A stretch of DNA of 64,000 nucleotides from Tenuifilum thalassicum (GCF_013265555.1 NZ_CP041345.1:2278581-2342580); one strand, 5' to 3'. Shown: positions 35,601 to 43,871, counted from the first letter of the stretch. The notes: generated from the letters alone by a model not told the origin. Numbers and translations are program-made.

Positions 35601-36977
35601 CTATTTAATGGGTTTATCACAATCCTTTTTAAACCTGTTTTCGCCCCAAATCTTTTTCATAATTCGAAAAGAGTGCTCTGGATTAAGCTTATTATTCTCC
35701 ATAATCTTTTGCAGGAAAACGCATTGCGACAGAGCACCATTTCCCTGTACGATATCTTCGGCTAGGGCAACACACGATGGGGCACCACAAACACCACAAT
35801 CGATACCAGGCAAGTAACACATTAAACGATTAACACGTTCCATCTTCCCCATGGCTCGAACCATATCCTCATCAAGTTTTAGCATTGAACGTGGCTTAAG
35901 TGGTTTTAAATTGGCAATATCTTCTACTCTCTTCTGGTAATCTTTAATCCTCGACATGCTTTGATCTATGCTCCAAACCACCTTGCTATTAGCATCGCGC
36001 AACATGTTTTCGGCAGTAAGAAAGCGATTACCTGGGGCTAGTATTCCACCAGCACAACTCTCATCACAAGCTCTCAGTTCCAAATAATCAACACCAGTGA
36101 GCTCTTCATTTTCTACCATTTCCAAGAATTCTATAACATTCCAGATCCCATCGATAGCCAAAGCTTTACCATGAATGCTTGCAGCCTCGCCTTTTGTCAG
36201 AGCCCACGAACTCGATCTCAGCCCAAGGCTGGGTTTGCTATCAGGTTCACCATTTTTATCATTGTTACCATTACTTAACACCTTCAGAATCTTGTTATAG
36301 ATAAAATCCATGTTGATGATTCCAGTAACATCGGAGCTATCGTCGCCTTCTGGTCGACGGACTGCTACAATTTTAGCGGCGCAAGGTGTGACATAGAAAA
36401 TTCCAATATCGCTATTGTGATTCCCCTCCTCTATATATTTAGATTTGACGTATGAGGCAGTCAAATCAATTGGAGGGCGAATAAGGGCAATATTATCAAC
36501 AAGTGATGGAAATTTTACCTGAATCAATCGTACAATAGCAGGGCAAAATGAGGAAATAACGGGTTTATGCGAAGCATTTTTGGTATACTCATTAATTTTG
36601 GTTACTAAGTAATCAACAGAATCCTCAACTGGCCAAACATCAGTAAATCCAATAGTAATTAATGCCCTGTGAACATCGTTTTGAGAAAAACTGCTAGAGA
36701 ATTGTCCATAAAGAACTGAAGGAATGAGCGCAATGCGAACTTTGTAGTTAAATATCTGGCTAAAATCGTCTTGTTCAATACTAATTGCATGAGTAGGGCA
36801 TACCCTATAGCATTCACCGCAATCAATACAACGATTGTTTATAAGCTCCGCCTTCCCATTTCTGACCCTAAGAGCTTCGGTAGGGCAAGCCCTCATGCAG
36901 TGCGAGCAACCAATACACAAATCGGTTTGTATATTTAATGCATGGTAGAACTCGCTACTACTTTTCATTTTCATCAC
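35601..36977 (-). CDS. HydS-like putative sensory [FeFe] hydrogenase
   Basis: 458 residues. Two N-terminal [4Fe-4S] clusters (C21-C31, C50-C60) precede a divergent H-cluster domain. L1 reads SSFCPAI (F144, C145), L2 TPCAAK (C199), L3 RACDESCAGG (C304, C308). All four cluster-ligand cysteines remain, but the proton-relay Cys of catalytic enzymes is Phe and the GGGxP tail is lost. A C-terminal Cys cluster (C394, C397, C402, C419; DCGVCGAPSC) resembles the RnfB/CO-dehydrogenase-type Fe-S domain. These traits match putative sensory groups C/D such as HydS, so it probably detects H2 or redox state rather than making H2. Confidence 0.85.
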   Translation of the reverse strand: MMKMKSSSEFYHALNIQTDLCIGCSHCMRACPTEALRVRNGKAELINNRCIDCGECYRVCPTHAISIEQDDFSQIFNYKVRIALIPSVLYGQFSSSFSQNDVHRALITIGFTDVWPVEDSVDYLVTKINEYTKNASHKPVISSFCPAIVRLIQVKFPSLVDNIALIRPPIDLTASYVKSKYIEEGNHNSDIGIFYVTPCAAKIVAVRRPEGDDSSDVTGIINMDFIYNKILKVLSNGNNDKNGEPDSKPSLGLRSSSWALTKGEAASIHGKALAIDGIWNVIEFLEMVENEELTGVDYLELRACDESCAGGILAPGNRFLTAENMLRDANSKVVWSIDQSMSRIKDYQKRVEDIANLKPLKPRSMLKLDEDMVRAMGKMERVNRLMCYLPGIDCGVCGAPSCVALAEDIVQGNGALSQCVFLQKIMENNKLNPEHSFRIMKKIWGENRFKKDCDKPIK

Positions 36978-36980
36978 TCT

Positions 36981-37394
36981 TTACTTAAGATTAACCTCAA
37001 ATTCCAACCTTGTTCCAACATCAATAACGCTAGAGATCTTCATCTTATCTGTATTTTCTTTGATATTGGGCAAGCCCATTCCAGCGCCAAACCCCATTTC
37101 ACGAACTATATTAGAGGCAGTTGAGAATCCTGGTTTCATTGCCAAATCAATATCAGGAATACCTGGACCGATATCATCAAGCACTACTTTAATTTTATCC
37201 GCATCGATATCGACATAAATCTTTCCCTGAAAAGCATGGGCAACAATATTAACCTCGCCTTCGTAAAGGGCAACAACAACCCGTTTTATAATAGCCGGAG
37301 GGACATTAAGGCGCTTAAGCACTTTTTTAACCTGGCTTGAAGCCTGGCCTGCTCTCACAAAATCGCCACCCTGAACTTTATATTCTAACTTCAT
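36981..37394 (-). CDS. RsbW-like anti-sigma-factor-type ATPase/kinase
   Basis: 137 residues with a GHKL ATPase fold of the serine kinase type: N box VVVALYEGEVNIVAHAFQ, G1 box LDDIGPGIPDIDLAMKPG, and FGAGMGLPNIKENTDKMKISS. RsbW-type kinases phosphorylate STAS antagonists or bind sigma factors; neither partner is next to it. It lies between DRTGG copy 1 (1-nt overlap) and the HydS-like gene (3-nt gap), so all three are co-translated, suggesting it takes signal from or feeds signal to that sensor. Confidence 0.85.
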   Translation of the reverse strand: MKLEYKVQGGDFVRAGQASSQVKKVLKRLNVPPAIIKRVVVALYEGEVNIVAHAFQGKIYVDIDADKIKVVLDDIGPGIPDIDLAMKPGFSTASNIVREMGFGAGMGLPNIKENTDKMKISSVIDVGTRLEFEVNLK

Positions 37395-37738
37395 TAATAC
37401 ACAGGTTTTAAACCTTTCCCGTAAAGTACGCCAGAAGCCCTAAACATCGTATAGGGGCTCTCAATAAGGACAATCCCATTCTCCTCGGCAAGCCTAATCA
37501 TATCCTGACTAATAGTTTTGCCTCGCACAAACACTACAGCCAGAATATCAGCCATCTCTGCGGTTCTAACAGCTTGCATGTTAGCCAAACCAGTAATCAG
37601 AACCAGTCTATCTTTGCTTACAGTAAGCACATCGCTCATCAGGTCTGAGGCAAAAGCGTACTCAACATCCTGCTCAAGGCCATCGGGACAACAAACAACA
37701 CTTCCCTCGATTAAATCGGCTAGTTCCTTTAATTTCAT
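37394..37738 (-). CDS. DRTGG domain protein (copy 1)
   Basis: 114 residues from MKLKELADLIEG; a TTG three codons earlier (37747) lies inside the -7 box and is rejected. The DRTGG-type core is CCPDGLEQDVEYAFASDLMSDVLTVSKDRLVLITGLANMQAVRTAEMADILAVVFVRGK, clearly paralogous to copy 2 (same ASDLMSDV / TSDLLSDV step). It is the first gene of the regulatory block, with the promoter only a few nucleotides upstream. Probably a ligand-sensing module; the ligand is unknown. Confidence 0.85.
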   Translation of the reverse strand: MKLKELADLIEGSVVCCPDGLEQDVEYAFASDLMSDVLTVSKDRLVLITGLANMQAVRTAEMADILAVVFVRGKTISQDMIRLAEENGIVLIESPYTMFRASGVLYGKGLKPVY

Positions 37739-37744
37739 TATAGA

Positions 37745-37752
37745 CAAATATA
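37745..37752 (-). promoter_or_regulatory. Promoter -7 box (TATATTTG) of the hydrogenase regulatory block
   Basis: Exact TAnnTTTG on the minus strand, ending 6 nt before the ATG of DRTGG copy 1. The mRNA would be leaderless or nearly so. Confidence 0.6.
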
Positions 37753-37984
37753 ATTTTTGTTAGCTCAACTACTCTTAACCATTTACGCCTCAAATATACG
37801 TTATTTTATTAACATTGTTATCTTTTTCACACACATAATACACCTGTCTGATTTTCTACAAAATACGCTTTCCTGGCTTCACCGAACAAAACAAGTTACG
37901 AAAAAAATTGTATGAAGAATATTTAATCATACTTTAAGCATCATTTTGTTCATTAATAGTTCGCATTTAAGTGAGTTAAAGAAT

Positions 37985-38014
37985 AAAACAAAGGGTGTCC
38001 AAAACTAGACACCC
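37985..38014 (-). terminator. Terminator of hydrogenase operon 2
   Basis: Minus strand: GGGTGTC and GACACCC arms, 8-nt loop, then TTTGTTTTATTC, 30 nt after the hydA2 stop. Confidence 0.8.
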
Positions 38015-38043
38015 CTCATTGAAATTAAATCAATGCTATTTGA

Positions 38044-39834
38044 CTAGTAACGCTGACGCTCTTTGTAGTGGGTATGGAGCAGTTCATGCGACTTGTGGCT
38101 GTTAGGCTCACCAAGGAACTCCTTGTAAATGGCAAGAACTTCAGGGTTCTCATGAGATTTACGAATTGGCATACCCTCGTCCTCACGATATATAGCCTCG
38201 GCACGCTTTTTACGAATTTCCTCGTTAGTTGGGATTGGCTGTCCGCCACCACCGATACATCCACCAGGGCACGCCATTATCTCAATGAAGTGCCAATTTG
38301 CCTTTCCATCGCGAACGGCATCCATAACCTTTTTGGCATTGGTTAAACCATGAGCTACTACCGTTTTAAGCTCTGCACCCTCAAGGAAGCTCCACTCTGG
38401 CTTGGTTCCTTCAATCTTAACAGCAGCCTCACGTACGCCATCCATACCACGAACTGGAGTGATGTTAAGCCCATCGAAAGGCACCTCTCTTCCAGTAACC
38501 ACCTCATAAGCAGTTCTTAAAGCAGCCTCCATAACACCACCAGTTGCACCAAATATAACAGCAGCCCCTGTTGAAGCCCCCATTACGCTATCGTAATGCG
38601 ACTCAGGCAACGAGGCAAAATCGATACCAGCCTGTTTGATCATAATAGCTAGCTCGCGGGTAGTAAGAACATAGTCCACATCCTTATAACCGCTAGAGCG
38701 CATTTCAGGGCGATCGGCCTCAAACTTCTTAGCAGTACAAGGCATTATGGAAACAGAAACAATTTTGGCAGGGTCAAGGTTTCGTTTTTGGGCGTAATAT
38801 GTTTTGGCTAGGGCGCCAAACATTTGTTGGGGTGATTTACAGGTTGAAAGGTTGTCGAGGTATTCGGGATAGGTATGCTCAATAAACTTTATCCAACCTG
38901 GAGAGCAGCTAGTAGCCATTGGCAGTCGAACATTCGGATCTTTATCTACCAACGCTTTCTTAAGGCGGCCAAGTAACTCAAAGCCCTCTTCCATAATGGT
39001 AAGGTCGGCTGAAAAATCGGTATCAAGCACTGAATCGAAGCCTAAACGTTTAAGAGCGGTAACCATTTTACCTGTTACAATTTCGCCAGGCTCCATACCT
39101 AGAGCCTCACCTAGAGCAACCCTAACAGCAGGTGCTGTTTGAACTACCACATGCTTATCCTCATCAAAGATGGCTTGCCATACCTCGTCAACATAGTTGC
39201 GTTCAACTAATGCGCCAGTTGGGCAACGGTTAACGCACTGACCGCAATTGGTACAAACCACCTCGAACATTGGATTCTCAAAGAAGGTGGAAATCTTCAT
39301 TTTATCACCCTTATAGGCTACCCCAAGCGCGCTAACATGCTGGAGTTCCTCGCAAGTACGAACACAACGCTGACAACGAATACACTTGCTGTCGTCCTTT
39401 ATAATTGAAGGAGAGTATGCATCCATTTGGTAGTTCTTATGAGGCACCAAATCGATAAACATGGGCTCAGAAATTTTATATTCTGCAGCAAGCTCCTGAA
39501 GTTCACAATTACCATTCTTATAACAGGTTGTACACTTAGCGTTGTGCTCTGAGAGCAAAAGGTCAATGATGTGCTTACGAGCGGTACGCACCTTAATAGT
39601 ATTAGTTTGGATTTCCATACCTTCGGCAACAGGCATTGCGCAGGATGCAGGAAGAGTTCTAGAACCCTTCATTTCAACCACACACACACGACAGTTCCCT
39701 GCAACGCAAAGGTCGTCGTGATAGCATAGAGTGGGAATGTGAATGTTTAATTTCTTGGCAGCCTGCAAAATGGTAGTGCCCTCATCAACTGTAATAGGCA
39801 TGCCGTCGATTGTGAGATTTATCTGTTTAGCCAT
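38044..39834 (-). CDS. hydA: NADH-linked [FeFe] hydrogenase catalytic subunit 2
   Basis: 596 residues, paralogous to the first HydA over its length. Domains: [2Fe-2S] (CYHDDLCVAGNCRVCVVEMKG), His-ligated [4Fe-4S] (HNAKCTTCYKNGNCELQ), two [4Fe-4S] (CIRCQRCVRTC; CTNCGQCVNRCPTGAL), the H-cluster domain and the small-subunit C terminus (NPEVLAIYKEFLGEP). L2 (MPCTAKKFE) and L3 (MACPGGCIGGGGQP) are normal. L1, near residue 306, reads TSCSPGW: the second Cys of TSCCPGW, an H-cluster [4Fe-4S] ligand in structures, is Ser (TCT codon). It is the last gene of operon 2. Confidence 0.95.
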   Translation of the reverse strand: MAKQINLTIDGMPITVDEGTTILQAAKKLNIHIPTLCYHDDLCVAGNCRVCVVEMKGSRTLPASCAMPVAEGMEIQTNTIKVRTARKHIIDLLLSEHNAKCTTCYKNGNCELQELAAEYKISEPMFIDLVPHKNYQMDAYSPSIIKDDSKCIRCQRCVRTCEELQHVSALGVAYKGDKMKISTFFENPMFEVVCTNCGQCVNRCPTGALVERNYVDEVWQAIFDEDKHVVVQTAPAVRVALGEALGMEPGEIVTGKMVTALKRLGFDSVLDTDFSADLTIMEEGFELLGRLKKALVDKDPNVRLPMATSCSPGWIKFIEHTYPEYLDNLSTCKSPQQMFGALAKTYYAQKRNLDPAKIVSVSIMPCTAKKFEADRPEMRSSGYKDVDYVLTTRELAIMIKQAGIDFASLPESHYDSVMGASTGAAVIFGATGGVMEAALRTAYEVVTGREVPFDGLNITPVRGMDGVREAAVKIEGTKPEWSFLEGAELKTVVAHGLTNAKKVMDAVRDGKANWHFIEIMACPGGCIGGGGQPIPTNEEIRKKRAEAIYREDEGMPIRKSHENPEVLAIYKEFLGEPNSHKSHELLHTHYKERQRY

Positions 39835-39856
39835 AATCTTTGTCTGTTTAGTTGGA

Positions 39857-41020
39857 TTAGTAAATCATCTCCTCCTTAAAGTTCTCAACAATAGAGAAGA
39901 AAGAGTTTGCAACACTTTGTCCTAGACCGCACTTAGCAGTTATCTTCATGGTTTGAGCGAGTTTTTGAAGCTGTTCAAGATAATTTGCATGCTTTTCGCC
40001 TTTTTTCACAGCCTCAATACCGAGCTTAAGTTGTTGGCACCCCACACGGCAAGGGGTACACTGACCGCAAGACTCCTCCTCAAAGAACTCTAGGTAGTTA
40101 TGGAGTACGTTAAACATTGAGCGCGAGCTATTAAAAAGCATCATAGAACCTCCAGTAGGCACGCCCTCAAAACCGATTATGGTGTCTTTGAATTTCTTAC
40201 GAGGAACACAAAAACCGGAAGCACCACCAACCTGAACTGCTTTTGTATCGCCATCGCCAAACTCCTCAACGAATTGCTCAACGGTCATACCCAGCTCCAA
40301 CTCATAGATACCAGGTTTGGGGGTATCGCCTGAAACAGAGAAAACCTTAGAACCGCGAGAGTCAGCAGTACCAAGCTCTTTGAATTTGCGGGCTCCATAA
40401 CGGAAAATCATAAAGGAGTACACAAGGGTTTCAACGTTATTGATAACTGTTGGCTTTTTACGAAAACCAGAAACAGTAGGATAAGGAGGCTTGTTGCGAG
40501 GCTCACCCCTGTCGCCCTCCATTGATTCGAATAAAGCACTCTCTTCGCCACATATATACGCACCGCTTCCCATAATAATTTTAATGCGGAAAGGGATTTT
40601 CATTTCGTCAAGCAAGGCGTGAAAAACTTCGAGCTGGCTTTCTAGCTCTTTTAAGAGGAAACGATACTCGCCTCTCAGGTAGATATAGCCTTCTTTTGCG
40701 CCAATTGCTTTTGCACAAATGGCCATTCCTCCAAATACCTTCATGGGAACCTGGAATAGTATTTCACGATCCTTAAAGGTACCAGGCTCACCCTCATCGG
40801 CATTACACACCACGTACTTTTCGGGATCGGGTTGTTCGGCTGTAAACTTCCACTTCAGAGCGGTTGGGAAACCAGCGCCTCCCCTACCCTTGAGGCCAGA
40901 CTCAAGGAGTTCGTTGATAATTTCGTCGTTACTCTTTTGGTAAGCTGACTGTAAGACCTGTTTAAAGTCGCAATCCTTATCAAAAATCAGGTCAACGCGA
41001 CGTAAGAAATTATTTGACAT
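39857..41020 (-). CDS. hydB: NuoF-like NADH-binding hydrogenase subunit (operon 2, short form)
   Basis: 387 residues: only the NADH/FMN core (SGLKGRGGAGFPTALKWK, YVVCNADEGEPGTFKDRE, GSGAYICGEESALFESMEG), an SLBB-like part and one [4Fe-4S] site (SCGQCTPCRVGC). It lacks the N-terminal thioredoxin-like [2Fe-2S] domain and the C-terminal two-cluster ferredoxin domain of the operon 1 subunit. Electron routing therefore differs between the two enzymes. It sits between hydC (14-nt gap) and hydA (22-nt gap). Confidence 0.94.
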   Translation of the reverse strand: MSNNFLRRVDLIFDKDCDFKQVLQSAYQKSNDEIINELLESGLKGRGGAGFPTALKWKFTAEQPDPEKYVVCNADEGEPGTFKDREILFQVPMKVFGGMAICAKAIGAKEGYIYLRGEYRFLLKELESQLEVFHALLDEMKIPFRIKIIMGSGAYICGEESALFESMEGDRGEPRNKPPYPTVSGFRKKPTVINNVETLVYSFMIFRYGARKFKELGTADSRGSKVFSVSGDTPKPGIYELELGMTVEQFVEEFGDGDTKAVQVGGASGFCVPRKKFKDTIIGFEGVPTGGSMMLFNSSRSMFNVLHNYLEFFEEESCGQCTPCRVGCQQLKLGIEAVKKGEKHANYLEQLQKLAQTMKITAKCGLGQSVANSFFSIVENFKEEMIY

Positions 41021-41034
41021 AATCGAATCTCCTT

Positions 41035-41499
41035 TTACTTTTTAATGTACTCACTAATAATTTCACGAACTTTCTCTGGAGTAAGTTCTGTGTAAGCCTC
41101 ATCGTTAATGAGCATAGCAGGTCCCTTATGACACCAACCTAAACAGTTAGTTTCAAGCAAGGTGAACTTCCTGTTGGAAGTGGTTTCGCCCACTTTAATC
41201 TTGAGTAAATCCTCAATCTCCTGAATAATCAAATTTTTACCCTTCATGGAACAGGAGATTGTGCGACAAACGCGAATCACATACTTACCCCTTGGTTGGG
41301 TGTCAAGAAAAGAATAGAAGGTAGCAGTCCCATACACTTTGGCTGCTGACATGTCGAGCTCACGCGCTATTTCTGACATTGCCTCGCTCGAGATGTAGCG
41401 TTCTTCCTGAACCACACCTTGTAGGATAGGAATCAAACTCTCCCTTGTCCGCCCATACTTGTCGGCAAGAGTTTTCACTAATTCTTTGGTATCCGTCAT
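41035..41499 (-). CDS. hydC: NuoE-like [2Fe-2S] hydrogenase subunit (operon 2)
   Basis: 154 residues: helical N terminus (KYGRTRESLIPILQGVVQEERYISSEAMSEIARELDM), then a thioredoxin-like [2Fe-2S] domain. Ligands are visible in VCRTISCSMKG and ETNCLGWCHKGPAMLI. It passes electrons between the NADH subunit and hydA. First gene of operon 2, behind a TATCTTTA -7-like box and two Rex-like palindromes. Confidence 0.93.
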   Translation of the reverse strand: MTDTKELVKTLADKYGRTRESLIPILQGVVQEERYISSEAMSEIARELDMSAAKVYGTATFYSFLDTQPRGKYVIRVCRTISCSMKGKNLIIQEIEDLLKIKVGETTSNRKFTLLETNCLGWCHKGPAMLINDEAYTELTPEKVREIISEYIKK

Positions 41500-41511
41500 A
41501 ACCTTTTAATT

Positions 41512-41519
41512 TAAAGATA
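41512..41519 (-). promoter_or_regulatory. Promoter -7-like box (TATCTTTA) of hydrogenase operon 2
   Basis: One mismatch to TAnnTTTG on the minus strand, ending 12 nt before hydC. The region 20 nt upstream is occupied by the first Rex-like palindrome. Confidence 0.45.
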
Positions 41520-41526
41520 TCAATAC

Positions 41527-41559
41527 TGTTATTTAACTAACACTGTTATATTAATAACA
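41527..41559. promoter_or_regulatory. Two tandem Rex-like palindromes upstream of hydrogenase operon 2
   Basis: Site 1 (41527-41542): TGTTA-N6-TAACA. Site 2 (41544-41559): TGTTAT-ATTA-ATAACA, a perfect 6-bp dyad. Both have the 16-bp TGTTA...TAACA geometry of the site upstream of operon 1 and overlap the expected -33 region. Confidence 0.5.
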
Positions 41560-41930
41560 TACATTTTTTACGTAAATACCTGATTTACTTTTCTAAATAT
41601 AATTTTACCAACCAATCTTAAAACTGACTTTTGTCAGCTTTTAACAACAAAAGGGCTTAAATGATAAATTTAGAATCATTCAAAAAAAGAGACACAACAA
41701 CGTCTAAGACAAGTCATTCAGCTAGATGCCCTCACAAATCACATTAAATCAGCATGGAAAGCACGCATAAATACATCTACCTTAGAAGAGTCAAAAGCGA
41801 GAGGCTTTAAACTCTATTTTCCCATTCATTAGAGAGTAATAAAATGAGAGTTTGTATTAATCAAAAAATGTTGCTTAAATCTTCTTGAAATATTTAATAC
41901 AACAAATTATCCTAAATATGAAAGAAAAAC
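41560..41930. other. AT-rich divergent intergenic region
   Basis: About 370 bases between hydrogenase operon 2 and the SH3 gene. Only very short ORFs without coding character and a weak AATGAT...ATCATT dyad near 41660 were seen; no recognised RNA. Confidence 0.35.
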
Positions 41931-41938
41931 TAAATTTG
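41931..41938 (+). promoter_or_regulatory. Promoter -7 box (TAAATTTG)
   Basis: Exact TAnnTTTG match 24 nt before the ATG at 41963. It lies downstream of other in-frame start candidates (41885, 41918), which it therefore rules out. Confidence 0.55.
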
Positions 41939-41962
41939 CGTTTAATAGATTTGGGACAAAAA

Positions 41963-42805
41963 ATGCGACTTAAAAAGTATTATTTACTTATTGGGATTAG
42001 CTTTTTATTCATTCTATCATCGTGTATACATCCTGGGGAGTATAGAATGCGCGATAGGTATGTTGTTACTACAAAATCGCTCTATATACGCTCAGCCCCC
42101 TCAACTGTTTCCGACGTAATTGGTAGTCTGAGCAAAGGAGACACAATTATAGCTGCGGCTACAGACAAGTATTGGGTTATGATTCGAGATGGTGCATATA
42201 CCGGTTATGTATCAACAGAATACTTAAAAAAAATTAACTACCCTATAACACCTCAATACCTAGAAACAATAGAAAAACTTGCCAACTGGCAAAAGTGGTA
42301 CTTTTGGTTAGTAGCAGCAGGGTTGCTATTTATTTGGGTTACGGTTGATGAGTTCTTTATTAATGCCAAGCATAAGCTTAGACGTAAGTTTGGGTTCAAC
42401 ACGAAAGGCATAATTATTTCACATGTCACCTTTTTTGTTGTAGGTATATTATCGGGTATCATATACATTTACTGGAAAGACTCATTCATTGAGGGCCTTA
42501 GTAAAGGGTTTGAATCATCAATCACTAGCGATATATCCTCGATGTCGTTTTGGATTCAAGCGGTTCTAATCCTTATCAGCTTACTGATTGATTACCTGGG
42601 GTCAATCTTTATAAGCGGGATTCGATTTGGGACCTTACTAACATTTTTTGACTTTACTTTAGGGATGATAATTCTTATAATCTCGTTCTACTTTACCATT
42701 GCACTTAGCTTCTATGCTATAGCATTTCTAATTATCTTTTTTACGGCTCGGTTCATACACGCCGTATACCAGAACAGCAACAAGTTTAAGCCGAATCGAA
42801 TCTAG
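41963..42805 (+). CDS. SH3-domain membrane lipoprotein
   Basis: 280 residues from the ATG at 41963. That start fits the -7 box and puts a lipoprotein signal first (MRLKKYYLLIGISFLFILSSC, lipobox LSSC). Next is a bacterial SH3b domain (YVVTTKSLYIRSAPSTVSDVIGSLSKGDTIIAAATDKYWVMIRDGAYTGYVSTEYLKKI), then about five predicted membrane spans (e.g. WYFWLVAAGLLFIWVTVDEFF, ILISLLIDYLGSIFISG). SH3b domains often bind cell-wall peptides. A lipid anchor plus C-terminal multi-span region is unusual; function unknown. It ends 1 nt before the convergent wtpC stop. Confidence 0.75.
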   Translation: MRLKKYYLLIGISFLFILSSCIHPGEYRMRDRYVVTTKSLYIRSAPSTVSDVIGSLSKGDTIIAAATDKYWVMIRDGAYTGYVSTEYLKKINYPITPQYLETIEKLANWQKWYFWLVAAGLLFIWVTVDEFFINAKHKLRRKFGFNTKGIIISHVTFFVVGILSGIIYIYWKDSFIEGLSKGFESSITSDISSMSFWIQAVLILISLLIDYLGSIFISGIRFGTLLTFFDFTLGMIILIISFYFTIALSFYAIAFLIIFFTARFIHAVYQNSNKFKPNRI

Positions 42806-42806
42806 T

Positions 42807-43868
42807 TTAGGCTCCGGGGATAAACCTTATGGCACTTGCTTTTATTGAGGCGAATAGTTCAACTCCCGGCTCAATATTTAGTTTTTCCTTTGATTCCCAT
42901 GTTATGTGAGCATGAATTCTAAAGCCACAATCGAGGACTACCTCATAGCCATAGGGCTGAGCAAAAACATCTACAACCTTTCCTTTAAAAATATTTAAAG
43001 CACTTTGCTCTGATATGGTGTGAGCAAGAACTACTGCAGCCTCAGAAAAAAGAATATAACCTGACTTGTAATTACTATTGGCAAAAAACGCTATCTTATG
43101 ATTATTGGTAATATTCCCAATCACTAGCCCATGTTGGGAATCAGAGGTTTGTTCTACTTTAAAAAAATTCCTTGCCCCAGTAAAATGGGCAACAAAATCG
43201 TTGTTTGGGTTTTGAAAAACCTTTAAGGTTTCGCCTACTTGAACTAGGGAGCCATTTCTTATAACACCAACCCTGTTTGCTAACGTGATTGCCTCATCAA
43301 AGCTGTGGGTTACATGAATCATGGTTGTTCCATTTCTATTTAACTCACGCAGCAACGCACTTATTTCAAGATGCAAGCTTGTGTCTAATGCAGAAAGGGG
43401 CTCGTCGAGTAAAAGGACCCTAGGATTAAGAGCAAGAGTACGCGCCATGGCAACTCTCTGTAGTTCACCACCAGAGAGATTTCTAGTATCTCTTTTTATG
43501 ATATTAGAAATAGAAAACCTTTCTGCCAATTCATGTACGCGCTTTTTTACACTTTTTGATTCGAGTCCTTTCACTTTAAGGGGATATGCAATGTTGTCGA
43601 AAACATTCATATGTGGAAAAATGGCCAGGTCCTGAAATAGGATTCCCAACTGACGCTGCCCTACTGGTTCATGCGTAATATTTTTCCCATCAAGAAACAC
43701 CCTGCCTTTATCGGGAGAAACTAATCCAACTAGAACCTTTAACAAGATTGATTTTCCAGAGCCAGAAGGTCCTAGCAAAACGAAGTAATCGCCCTGATTA
43801 ACCCTAAATGAAATGTCGGCTAACTTAAAAGTTGGAAATGACTTTGATATCTGATCTGCAATAAGCAT
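42807..43868 (-). CDS. wtpC: Tungstate/molybdate ABC transporter ATP-binding protein
   Basis: 353 residues: ABC ATPase core with Walker A LLGPSGSGKSILLK, Q-loop LFQDLAIFPHMNV, signature NLSGGELQRVAMARTLA, Walker B VLLLDEPLSALD and the switch VTHSFDEA. The C-terminal region (residues 230-353) is a regulatory OB/TOBE-like domain (VDVFAQPYGYEVVLDCGFRIHAHIT), as in ModC/WtpC. It powers oxyanion import at the inner membrane. Last of the four-gene operon; the permease lies 3 nt upstream. Confidence 0.88.
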   Translation of the reverse strand: MLIADQISKSFPTFKLADISFRVNQGDYFVLLGPSGSGKSILLKVLVGLVSPDKGRVFLDGKNITHEPVGQRQLGILFQDLAIFPHMNVFDNIAYPLKVKGLESKSVKKRVHELAERFSISNIIKRDTRNLSGGELQRVAMARTLALNPRVLLLDEPLSALDTSLHLEISALLRELNRNGTTMIHVTHSFDEAITLANRVGVIRNGSLVQVGETLKVFQNPNNDFVAHFTGARNFFKVEQTSDSQHGLVIGNITNNHKIAFFANSNYKSGYILFSEAAVVLAHTISEQSALNIFKGKVVDVFAQPYGYEVVLDCGFRIHAHITWESKEKLNIEPGVELFASIKASAIRFIPGA

Positions 43869-43871
43869 AGA

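Noticed and set aside
41640-41840. Possible small ORF starting ATGATAAATTTAG in the intergenic region
   Set aside because: Fewer than 30 codons, no promoter or ribosome-binding site, no recognisable sequence.
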